From Daphnia pulex (Eukaryota > Arthropoda > Branchiopoda > Diplostraca > Daphniidae): a stretch of 64,000 nt of DNA. The translations under genes and the position numbers were made by a program. Below are positions 55,072 to 64,000 of this stretch, in pieces. Every line of letters begins with the position of its first letter. Position 1 is the first letter of the stretch. The stretch covers positions 394,501 to 458,500 of the forward strand of contig NC_060028.1 of NCBI RefSeq assembly GCF_021134715.1. The letters are read 5' to 3'. A model generated the notes under the pieces. It was not told the origin of the DNA, did not search any database, and saw nothing but the letters and a program-made list of their open reading frames with translations.

Positions 55072-57030
55072 TTTGCCTATAAGATTCTAGAGTTCAACCT
55101 AAAGTTACTGGATGCACCACAACTTTGTGCAATTCTATGGGCCCAACTTTTCGTTTCGGTAAGAAAGAAATGACTACTGTGAGTTCCCTGTGTTTGGCTC
55201 CTTTATGTAGTTGGCGGTGCAGTATACTTACAGCCCGTTAAAAATGTGACTTGTGCCTGCCAGCTATGCTTAATGTCTCACTTATGTTTCTCTTTCAGGG
55301 GGATTCATTCTAATTCGAAAAAGAAAACTACGAACGAGTCAAACACTGCTGAATACCCATAGTCAACTAAAATCAAGACATTCTACTCGATACTAACCCA
55401 AAAGATCTCAGCATTCGTTAACTTACGAGCATTAGTGTTAAATGTATTACAACCAATACTACATATAGCTCAAATAGCGAAGCCCCATTAGAAATTGTTC
55501 CACTTGAACGAGTTTATTTGCCCCCTAAGTAACTGTTGGCATGCTAGAGTAAACAGCTTGTACTATCATTCCCATTTCTCGTAAAAGTACAAGGCCAACA
55601 ATTTTGAAAAAAAAAGAAAAGTATAGCATGGTTTTGATTGCATATGTCTGTGGCACAGGCGCAGTCTATGAATCACCAGCAGGTGAGTGCCCTCGAGAGT
55701 CTATATGGTCTCCGCAACAAAATGTTTCTACCGGTCTACCCTATTACCTTTCTTTAATTAAGAGAAATAAAAAAAGGTGGACAACGATCGCGTTATAGCA
55801 GCAACACATTTCCATCTCGACATTACGTCTAGAGATGATGGTTTTGTTTATAGTCTGCCGTGATTGCAGGATATTTTTATCCTAGGACCGGAGGGGTTTA
55901 ACAGAAAATCCCCGATAGAACTACTTTTCGTCACTTCTATTCTGCCTAATTTACTTATGAATTTGTGGGGGTTTAAAAAATTTCTTCCTTTGAACTCAAA
56001 GTCTTAAATTAAATCAACCGGAAGAATGCGAAACAAAAATCACGAATCAAGGACGGAATAACGATTATGAAAAAGTCTGACATTCTAAATTATTATCTAA
56101 CACTTTCGCTTTTCGCAACTGCATCGTCAGCAGTTTTGTTATACATCCGTCATCAATGGAAGCGTCATTAACGAGAAATGAATGCAATCACAATTCGTGA
56201 TTGGTTCACTTACCTTACTGTTGCCACCTCTGCTATCCGGTCATCCAGATGTAGAAAAAACGAATTCTGTGCTGTTTCAATCCGGTACGGATCCCGAAGC
56301 TGAATTCACCATTGGCTTGAGACAACCTAAAATGATGGACCCCTCTAGAAACCAATTGTAAACACAGTTTAGGAATTTGAAAATTAAACTTTGTTGCTCG
56401 ACCAACTTTTGACGAAATCCACTTGTGAATTTTATGAAATATGTTTACTGAAATTGGATTACAACTTGTTTAAAGCATTTAATGAACTATTTCCAGTTGA
56501 AAAAAACTGACAATGCTTACATCTAGTGCCGAAGGAGTGAAAACAAAACAAACCATGACAAACAATGTCTTGACTGACTACTTAAGTCACAAAAATTTCT
56601 TTCTTTCCTGATTCGATAGTGAATACCTGTAAATGTGCAAGTATTTCGCGATGTGACATTGTTTACCTTTTTACAGAAGAAGAACGAAAGCGAGAAAACA
56701 CGTGGAAAACTACTGCATAGAATTCTCTTCATTACAAGTGATTCTTCAGTTTCTTTTGCTGCAAAACCCAGCACGTCGACCACCAACTTTGTAGGATTAA
56801 AGAATTTAAAAACAGAAATAATTAAAGTCATTAAACCAAAACAATAAGCTGGTGAAATTTACACACGTTCGTATGAGCCGAAACCTTAAAAACACTGACA
56901 ACCTTTTCTCCCCTAAATTACACACAATTGAAATCTACACTCATAGATGTCGCTAAATAATGTTTCAAATGTTATCAATAGGTGGCGAAAATTGTTTTGA
57001 TTTCAAGTGATTGTTGTCTCTCTGGGTAAT
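55072..57030. other. Gene-poor stretch with one small secreted ORF candidate
   Basis: Apart from the 59-codon candidate at 56182, I see no supported gene. A frame near 55630-55730 reads YVCGTGAVYESPAGECPRES, which may be a decayed piece of a cysteine-rich protein like its neighbour, without further support. Confidence 0.4.
56182..56361 (+). CDS. Candidate small secreted peptide (59 aa)
   Basis: An ATG-to-TAA frame of 60 codons begins MQSQFVIGSLTLLLPPLLSG, which looks like a signal peptide with a small-residue end. A polar stretch with HPDVEKTNSVLFQSGTDPEA and RQPKMMDPSRNQL follows. It could be a genuine small gene, a first exon, or chance. No cysteines, dibasic sites or family motif are present. 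Confidence 0.25.
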   Translation: MQSQFVIGSLTLLLPPLLSGHPDVEKTNSVLFQSGTDPEAEFTIGLRQPKMMDPSRNQL

Positions 57031-57518
57031 ATGGCTGGGCTCGTTCAATATGTCATTATCCGGGGTGATTTGAAATCGGTACATTTTAAAAGTCAATAAT
57101 TAATTCAGTTTGTTTAAACTAACAGATTTTTTTCTGTTTCAAATCAAGGTACTTCAATGGCCACTCGGGGCTTTGATGGCTCAAGCTTGCCACGCTTCTA
57201 CAGCTGTCACTCACCTTTTTTACCATGATCCAAATACCCAGGCGTATTTAGCCGACTTGGATAACATGCATAAAGTTGTCTTAGAGGTATTTTCATACAA
57301 GTTCTATCAAATGTATTTTGTGTCATTGTTGGTTTATCTCCTAGATTGCCGATGAACCAGCCATTAGAGCACTAGCAGAGAAGCTTGTTGAAAAGAAAAT
57401 CGATCACAAGTTATGGACTGAGCAACCAGAAAACATACCAACTTGCCTTGTTACCAAACCATATCCTAAAGCGGAAGTCCAGTCTCTTTTTAGACATTTA
57501 AAGTTATGTAAAGGGTAA
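57031..57518 (+). CDS. PTRHD1: Putative peptidyl-tRNA hydrolase PTRHD1
   Basis: Exons 57031-57078, 57149-57286 and 57345-57518 code for 119 residues, joined in phase 0. PTRHD1 belongs to the Pth2 fold, whose archetype releases tRNA from stalled peptidyl-tRNA; the activity of PTRHD1 itself is debated. Conserved stretches match the human protein: [41 protein letters not shown], and [20 protein letters not shown] ending in KPYPKAEVQ. The start at 57031 sits just before the first beta strand, so the protein lacks the N-terminal extension of some vertebrate forms. It lies 3'-to-3' with the methyltransferase gene, with 195 bases between the stops. Confidence 0.93.
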
Positions 57519-57713
57519 TAAAAATATAAACATGCACACTGCAACAGAAATAAATTTGACTCAATTCACAATTTCAAGAAAGAAAAGAAAACAAATACAG
57601 GTAAATTTTCATAGTATGTATTGAAGGGCTGTTTTTTTTTTTACATTCAAGTAAAGGGGCTTGACACGGAAATGGCATAACAAGTTTTTCAGATCAGATT
57701 TTCTTATAGAAAA

Positions 57714-60525
57714 TTACTTGTGAGCAATGAATAGACCCCAAGCTTGGTCACCTTCACTGCAGCGCTGAATCTTGTCTTGCCATCCGGATAGGATATCGTT
57801 GTAATCTTCTGCCGAAAATTCCTTGATGAAATCCTCTTTTTGCTCGGAGAAAAATTTCGTTTCCTTGTGCAGAATCTCGACGAAGTAATCGGTGACATCT
57901 TTGGCTTCAATGCTAGCGAATCCGACTTTGGTAAAGATGGTGCCGTAGTCGGGAACGGTCAACAAATGATAACCGCGCTGGGCGACGTAGCGCAAAAAGT
58001 GTTCAGAGTGCTCTTGATCTCCACGACAATAGTCGGAAATCAAAACTTTGCCTCCAGGTCTCAGCCATTTCTAAAAATGAAAGTTAAAAATTCAAAATCT
58101 GGAAGAAATCGACTACAAGAAATTCTGTTTTCATACGAAAAAGTTGGCAAAAAGCGTTTCTTTGTCGCCAATGTGCAACAGAGTGTCTCGGCTGTAGATA
58201 ACGTCAAACGACTCGTCAGGGAAGATGGCTTTCGTGATATCCGTGATTTCAAAACAGACCTGAAAATAAAAATTAAAAAACATGGCATAAATGGGATTGT
58301 TGGGGCTTGAGGGTGACGACAATATTTGTTATTACCTTCTTTTTAACCTCTTCTTCTTGCTTAGCTTGGTTTTCAAGAGCAAGTGTGATCATGTTAGTGG
58401 AAAGATCGACACCTCTTACTTCAACTCCGTACTCTCTAGCCATGTGGAAAGCGGAACCGCCGATGCCGCATCCCACATCGAGGACTTTCTGGCCTGGTGT
58501 TAAATCAAGTTTCTTGCAGAATTCCTGTGTGAAAATGTTTAGTAAACTATTTGGAGTGCAAACCCTTTGGCAACATTGCTGAAAATATTAAATTACGATA
58601 GTGGTCTCCTGTCCTCCAGTGCTGATGTAAGTGGGCCCAAAGATTTTCTCATAACGCAGAATGCTTTTTCTCGAGTATTGGTTCTCATCCAGGAAGGCCT
58701 GGAAGCTCTCGTATTCTTGAGCAGAGTAAGGCATTTTCTTCAGCAAGAAGCACAATTGGTTGGGATTACCTTTAGCCTAGAAATCAATCAAATTTATCAA
58801 TAATTAGACCCAGATTAGCCACTTGAAATCACAAAACATGCATAAATCTGCTAAAATGAAACACGGGAGAAGTTTATATGGATGTTCCATCAAATTAACA
58901 GATTCGTGACACCAATAAAAATTGCCTTGAACATTTACTTGTTATCGCTTGTTATCGAGAGAATAAGAGACTGGCTTGTCGCAAAGTAGTAAGCCAACAA
59001 GATATCCCATTTATAATGGATCGAAAGGGAAAAAAAGACGTTTCCGGGTTTCATTTTTCTGTTTACATTTGTTAAATTCCTTCTGCTAGGATTCCGCCTG
59101 CGTTGTCGGTGCGATCAGATGGCGACATGAGCTGCGCACCAAACAAGTGTCAAATTTCAAGAAACAGGAACTTTCAAGAAATATGCTGCGGGCAAATTTA
59201 ACAAGGACCATTGGGAGAATTTTTTAAAACTTTCTAAAAAATTCATTTGCATAATTGAACGAAAAAGGAGAAAACGATCGTAATTGCAAACGATTTTCTT
59301 TAGAGAAACAAAAACGCAATCACATTTACTAAATTGCATTTTTACCTTGACGTAAGCGGAGACGGAATTGGCTCTGGACAGCTCAAAGACGCTTCGATGA
59401 TGATCCTCGCCGTCGTCCGACAAACAACTGCCTATTTCCTTTTGCAAGAGGCTAAAGTATTCGTTCGGCGAGCGGTAGAATGTCGGGTTGGAACCGAGCT
59501 TGATGTTGCCTGGCAACCGAAAAAAAGGAGAAAAAGACGAACCAATGAGACGAAGCCGTGATCGCACCACCACCACACATGTGTACATGTGTGACTGTCT
59601 GTCTGGTTGGATGTTAAAACCACTCACAAGGTCACTCGTTTGCTTCCTTATCTGTAAAATAAGACCCTTTGCCTTTACAAAAAACGCATTTGCATTGACC
59701 ATCTAAGTCAACAAGCCATTTAATAGGAGAGATGTCATAACGCTTTAAAAGACTTGGCGAGGTCATCCATCTAAATCGATTCTTAAATTATTAGATTATT
59801 AAATTCGGTACAAAGCCATACAAATGACTACTAAGTCGTTCTCAATGGAATAAATATTTCTATACGGGTTGCCGAAACTGATATGTTGAATGGTTAAAAT
59901 TTACCGGACGGATGGAAGCACGATTCGCGGATGAAAAGGTATCCGCCGTCTTTGAGCCAGGAGAGCATGTTGCGAGTGAGGACTTTGATTTCCTCGTCGC
60001 TCAGGTACATGAGAAGCCAATTGGAGAAGATGACGTCGAATTTCTTGTCAGCCGGGAATTGCAGCTCGGTGACATCGGCACGCAGAAAGTCCACGTGAGC
60101 GTGGTGGCCGTGGCGCTGGCGATTCTTCTCCACGTAATCGGCCATGAAATCGACTGTCGTCAGGTGTTTGGCGTTCTCCGCCAAATGTTCCGTAAACCTC
60201 CTGAATATCAAAACCACATATTTGTTTTTAAAATGTCACGAATGATTTGCAAATTTTGGTTTTTTGAACGTACCCGATGCCCGAGCCGAGTTCCAGGATG
60301 GAACGTCCTTTGATGGGCGGCAAATAGGACAGGATTTCGTCCTTTTCCATGCGGTCCAGCTCGTTGGCATCCTGACTGAGCATCATGGATTCGATGCTGG
60401 GTTCATATTGCTCCCAATAGGACAACATGGCCTGTCGGACATCACCTGAAACAAATTAACGACAACGATTAACAACATTTTCAAACGAGACAACAGGAAA
60501 CAGTTTGGGACTTACTGTTGCTCAT
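57714..60525 (-). CDS. pmt: Bifunctional phosphoethanolamine N-methyltransferase (two SAM domains)
   Basis: Eight exons (60516-60525, 60274-60445, 59905-60200, 59346-59509, 58597-58776, 58336-58524, 58137-58259, 57714-58070) join to 496 residues. The enzyme methylates phosphoethanolamine three times to phosphocholine, using S-adenosylmethionine. The N-terminal domain (about 1-215) has [17 protein letters not shown] (SAM motif I), [27 protein letters not shown] and [19 protein letters not shown]. The C-terminal domain (about 275-496) has [41 protein letters not shown] and [14 protein letters not shown]. In plants both domains lie on one chain. In nematodes they are separate proteins, PMT-1 doing the first step and PMT-2 the later two. 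Both SAM motifs are intact here, so the whole pathway may be on one chain. The tiny first exon (MSN plus one base) is supported by its GTAAGT donor and phase. Confidence 0.93.
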
Positions 60526-61387
60526 TTTGTTGATGGAGAGGATCCGGTCAGGCGAGGGGTCGATGTTATGAAACACTTTCAGTGTTTGTGGACGAGCCGT
60601 GGGTCGAGCGCTGGATCATATGCCCGTCCGAAATCTACACTACGCGCTCAGCGCAATTACAATCGCACACGCAAGCGCTCAACCGCCCCATGTTTTTCTC
60701 GAGATACGATCCGTTTGGCTTTCGATTTTCAATCGGGCTTGACGCAGACCATTTTTAAAACACCACAATCTACTTACTAATCTCAGACGGCCATCGGCAG
60801 ACTTTTCCACTTTCGGTTAAGTATTAAGGATGTCAAACACTGGAAACTGCTGAAATCTCGGAAAATGATTTGGAGTGTCGGTCCGAGAGTCGACCAAAGT
60901 CCATCCATCCAAAGTCTGACATCTTTTCGCTTCCATTCATTTATTCCTTATCGTTTCAATTTTCAACTGTAAGCGACGACGACAAATGGACGTATAGGTC
61001 CCATTTCTTCTTTGTTGTAAAATCTGGGAAATTTAAAAAAAGAATTTCAAGAAATGAAAAGTTTAAAATTTTTTTTAAAAAATAAATTACCGGCTGCCTG
61101 CGTCACGTAGACCCCCTCAAACGGTTGCCGAAAGGCGGAGAAACCAGGAAGAGAAGTGGAATGAAGGATATTAATGCGTACTACCTTTGCATCGCAACAA
61201 CCAACTACTATTGCCTCTGGGGGTCAACTTGGTAGCCGAAACCATTTCGTGTTCGCGGGGTTTTAAATAAAAATGTGTAGCAGACGGTTTCTCTCTCCTT
61301 CCAACGTCCTTGTCGGAGAATAGACACTTGTACCTGTAGTTACACCTGCTCTCTCCCAGTGTCTCAGAGACGGTCGGACGTCACAGA
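60526..61387. other. Divergent intergenic region between the methyltransferase and HGD genes
   Basis: The two genes are transcribed away from each other from this 0.9-kb region. It holds the HGD TATA box at its right end and no convincing open frame. A 71-residue frame at 60870-61085 is low in complexity. Confidence 0.5.
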
Positions 61388-61395
61388 TATAAAAA
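61388..61395 (+). promoter_or_regulatory. TATA box of HGD
   Basis: TATAAAAA stands 75 bases before the start codon. Confidence 0.65.
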
Positions 61396-61462
61396 GCTCT
61401 TTCGATTCCGGTAGAATTGGTGTTTCAAATCTGCTCTTCTTCTTGCCATCGCCAGTCAAAAT

Positions 61463-63442
61463 ATGTGGGAAGACCTAAAGGTTAGTCAAATTTCTGATTT
61501 CAAGTTTTAACTTTTAAAACCGAAACAAACAGCTGATTCACCTGACCTTGTCCTTGGGATTCGATCAACAAGTCCGATATCTGCGGAAGGCATTGGTCAA
61601 CAACAACTACGTATAAATATGTTGCAGAGGAACAACAATGTCCTTGGACATTTGTTCAAATTCTTGTGACCTTTTTTGGGTGGGAGGGCAAAGGCATTCG
61701 AAAAAAACAAACCAATTTCTCTGTTCATTAACGTCGTCTTGTTTGTTGTTTTGTTTTTCTTTGGCACACAGTATCTGACGGGGTTCGGCAACGAGTTCGC
61801 CACTGAAGATCCCAGATGCCCAGCCTCGTTACCTGCTGGTCAAAATACTCCCCAAGTTTGCCCTTACGGCCTCTATGCTGAGCAGCTGTCAGGCTCAGCT
61901 TTCACTGGTAATCAATTATTATAATTATTATGAGATAACATGTGATAACTGTCAAATTATTGCAAAAAGCCCCGAGGGAAACGAATCGTCGGACGTGGTT
62001 CTATCGCATCCGCCCGGCTGTTGTGCACCGACCGTTTCAACGCATCGATTCCTCCCATTTGACTGTCGATTTCTCGGCCCATCCGCCCAATCCCAATCAG
62101 GTTTGATTTAACTTGACCCAGTTTCTTAATCTTCAGCGACTTAAAAAAGGTCAAATGACTAACAGATGCGATGGAAGCCGTTCGACATTCCGACTGATGG
62201 CCAAGTCGATTTCGTTCAAGGTTTGCGGACAGTGTGCGGAGCTGGCCAACCTGCCACTCGCAGTGGCTTGGCCGTCCACATTTACACCTGTAACGTTGGC
62301 ATGGAAAACAAATCGATGCAAAACTCTGACGGAGATTTTCTGATTGGTAATTTCAAAAAAATTTAAGTTAATGAAGACTAAATTAATCTGAGCTTATTTA
62401 CCAGTTCCGCAGCAAGGGACGTTGAGAATCAAAACGGAATTCGGCCGTTTGGTGGTTGCCCCGAATGAAATCTGCGTCATCCAACAAGGAATGCGCTTTA
62501 GCGTCGACGTCGAAGGACCCACGCGAGGTTACATCCTTGAAGTCTACGACACTCATTTCATTTTACCTAATTTGGGTCCTATCGGTAACAAATTCCCACC
62601 AGTTTCTTCGCTAGAATTCGACTGATCCTTCTAAACAATAAGGTGCAAACGGGTTGGCCAATCCCAGGGATTTTAAGACGCCTAGCGCCTGGTTCGAAGA
62701 TCTGGACGTCGAGCACACTGTGGTCAACAAATACGGCGGTCATCTCTTCCAGGCTGTTCAGGATCACAGTCCCTACGACGTGGTGGCTTGGCATGGAAAT
62801 TACGCTCCTTATAAATACGATCTGGCCGATTTTATGGTCATCAACTCTGTCGCTTACGATCACTGCGTAAATAACTAAATATTAACATTTCCTCAAAATT
62901 ATTTGAACTATTTTTTAATATTAAAATTTGATAGGATCCTTCGATATTTACCGTGTTGACTTGTCCGTCTGTTCGCCCTGGTGTGGCCATTGCTGATTTC
63001 GTCATCTTCCCACCGAGGTGGGCGGTGACGGAGCGTACATTCCGGCCACCTTACTATCACCGTAAATTCGTTTTAAGAAAAATGATTTCTCTCTTAACTT
63101 AATAACTATTCTACGTTTTCTTCCAAAGGTAATTGCATGAGCGAATTTATGGGTCTCATTCAAGGGAAATACGAGGCCAAGGAAGAAGGCTTCCAGCCCG
63201 GAGGGGCCACTTTGCATTCCATTATGACTCCTCACGGACCAGACGCCGCTTGCTTCGAAGGTGCCTCCAAGGCAGAGCTGAAACCTGCACGAGTAGCCGA
63301 TGGTACCCAGTCGTTCATGTTTGAATCGTCGCTGATGTTGGCCGTCACTGAATGGGCTGAAGAAACTTGCTCGAAACTGGACAAAGCCTATTACGAGTGC
63401 TGGCAACCGCTAAAGAAACACTTCCGGATCGCCGAACCCTAA
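61463..63442 (+). CDS. HGD: Homogentisate 1,2-dioxygenase
   Basis: Eight exons (61463-61480, 61772-61907, 61970-62100, 62166-62346, 62405-62584, 62643-62866, 62935-63061, 63129-63442) join to 436 residues; the human enzyme has 445. It opens the ring of homogentisate to maleylacetoacetate in tyrosine and phenylalanine breakdown, using Fe(II), in the cytosol. The N-terminus [20 protein letters not shown] and [13 protein letters not shown] are family signatures. The iron ligands are visible: His and Glu in [16 protein letters not shown], and the later His in [41 protein letters not shown] and WQPLKKHF also match. The first exon codes only MWEDLK before a 291-base intron. TATA box at 61388. No changes at catalytic positions. 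Confidence 0.95.
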
Positions 63443-63727
63443 GACAAGATCATAACATTGGACGTCAAATCATACGAGCTATCGTGAAGAGTTGTTATAG
63501 TCTAGTTTAGCATTAGTAGAATCACTTGGAAGGGTCCTATTATATCAAAATTACCTGTTTACTCCGCAAGCAATGTACGAGATCGCATATTAAAGTTATT
63601 CTTAAAAGAAACTTTATTATTAAACAATGTCCAAATTAGTTTGCTATCATTTCAAAATATCCAAGTCCTACCAGCAAATTACTTGTGTAACGAGATCAAC
63701 AAGGATTGGACGGAGGCCTGTCAAAAT
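63443..63727. other. 3' flanks of HGD and of the gene at the right edge
   Basis: Convergent gene ends with AT-rich sequence. An ATTAAA polyadenylation-like motif near 63590 follows HGD. Confidence 0.4.
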
Positions 63728-64000
63728 TTAAAGAAAACTTTTAAAACATTTGGAGAAAACAGAGAGCACAAGGCACGTAGCGATAACCAATAAGTAGAGG
63801 TATAGTGTCCAAAAGCGAGAATGGATCCATAGGACTCCCACCTCCATCTGCCCATCATTTCCTTTTATCATAACCAAAATTATGAGTGTCAATCTCAGTT
63901 TTTAAAGTGTCGGGATAGTTACCGATGGTGGCGAATCCGTAGCCTGACTTAACTACACCCATTCTGTATGAGCAAGTTGGCCAAATCACTTCAGTACAGT
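63728..64000 (-). CDS. 3' end of an unidentified membrane protein (runs off the right edge)
   Basis: Two exons, 63923-64000 (open at the edge) and 63728-63861, join in phase through a GTAACT donor and end at TAA. The visible C-terminal part reads CSYRMGVVKSGYGFATIGND, then a likely membrane segment FWTLYLYLLVIATCLVLSVF and a short tail, KCFKSFL. The VKSGYGFA block before a hydrophobic helix is loosely like the ligand-binding/TM end of ionotropic glutamate-type receptors, but it is too short to assign. Upstream exons are needed to name it. Confidence 0.4.

Noticed and set aside
57840-58310. 156-residue plus-strand frame
   Set aside because: It is antisense to the last two exons of the methyltransferase and crosses their intron.

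Overview
The window looks like nuclear DNA from a branchiopod crustacean, most likely a Daphnia-type water flea. Genes are split by many short GT-AG introns (about 60-80 bp), intergenic gaps are small, two RR-type cuticle genes are present, and there is no bacterial gene organisation. The species assignment is an inference from gene content and style; no database was searched. Exon models were built by hand from splice sites and phase, and nearly all complete models close in frame.

Left part (1-9.2 kb): on the minus strand lie the 5' part of a SCAF4/SCAF8-like gene, a small zinc-binding protein related to the DUSP12 C-terminus and RNF180 N-terminus, and NTAQ1 (N-terminal glutamine amidohydrolase). 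An unidentified three-exon plus-strand gene follows. Then comes a complete 15-exon PDGFR/VEGFR-like receptor tyrosine kinase (934 aa) on the minus strand.

9.2-16 kb: transposon-rich, with a 1.55-kb foldback DNA element, a diverged duplication of the RTK upstream region, and an RR cuticle gene.

16-30.2 kb: an array of a non-LTR retrotransposon with a restriction-like endonuclease. Two full-length copies with the same 1264-aa ORF repeat at a 5203-bp period, and a third, 5'-truncated copy follows. All three share the same 3' junction, a few bases off the centre of a near-perfect palindromic MITE. An empty copy of that site lies at 29.15-30.17 kb. The geometry fits repeated target-primed insertion at one nick with very long target-site duplications (186 bp twice, 829 bp once). 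An assembly or haplotype join is the main alternative.

30-49.7 kb: a piggyBac-like MITE, a short spliced gene, a second RR cuticle gene, two intronless paralogous ankyrin genes (740 and 993 aa) sharing an unusual non-ankyrin module, debris of a third ankyrin copy, a secreted CUB-domain protein, an LRAT-domain enzyme and a small secreted protein.

51-64 kb: a large secreted cysteine-rich protein with an A-B-A-B repeat and DUF4789-like C-terminal domains (1175 aa), PTRHD1, a bifunctional two-domain phosphoethanolamine N-methyltransferase (496 aa), homogentisate 1,2-dioxygenase (436 aa), and the 3' end of an unidentified membrane protein at the right edge.
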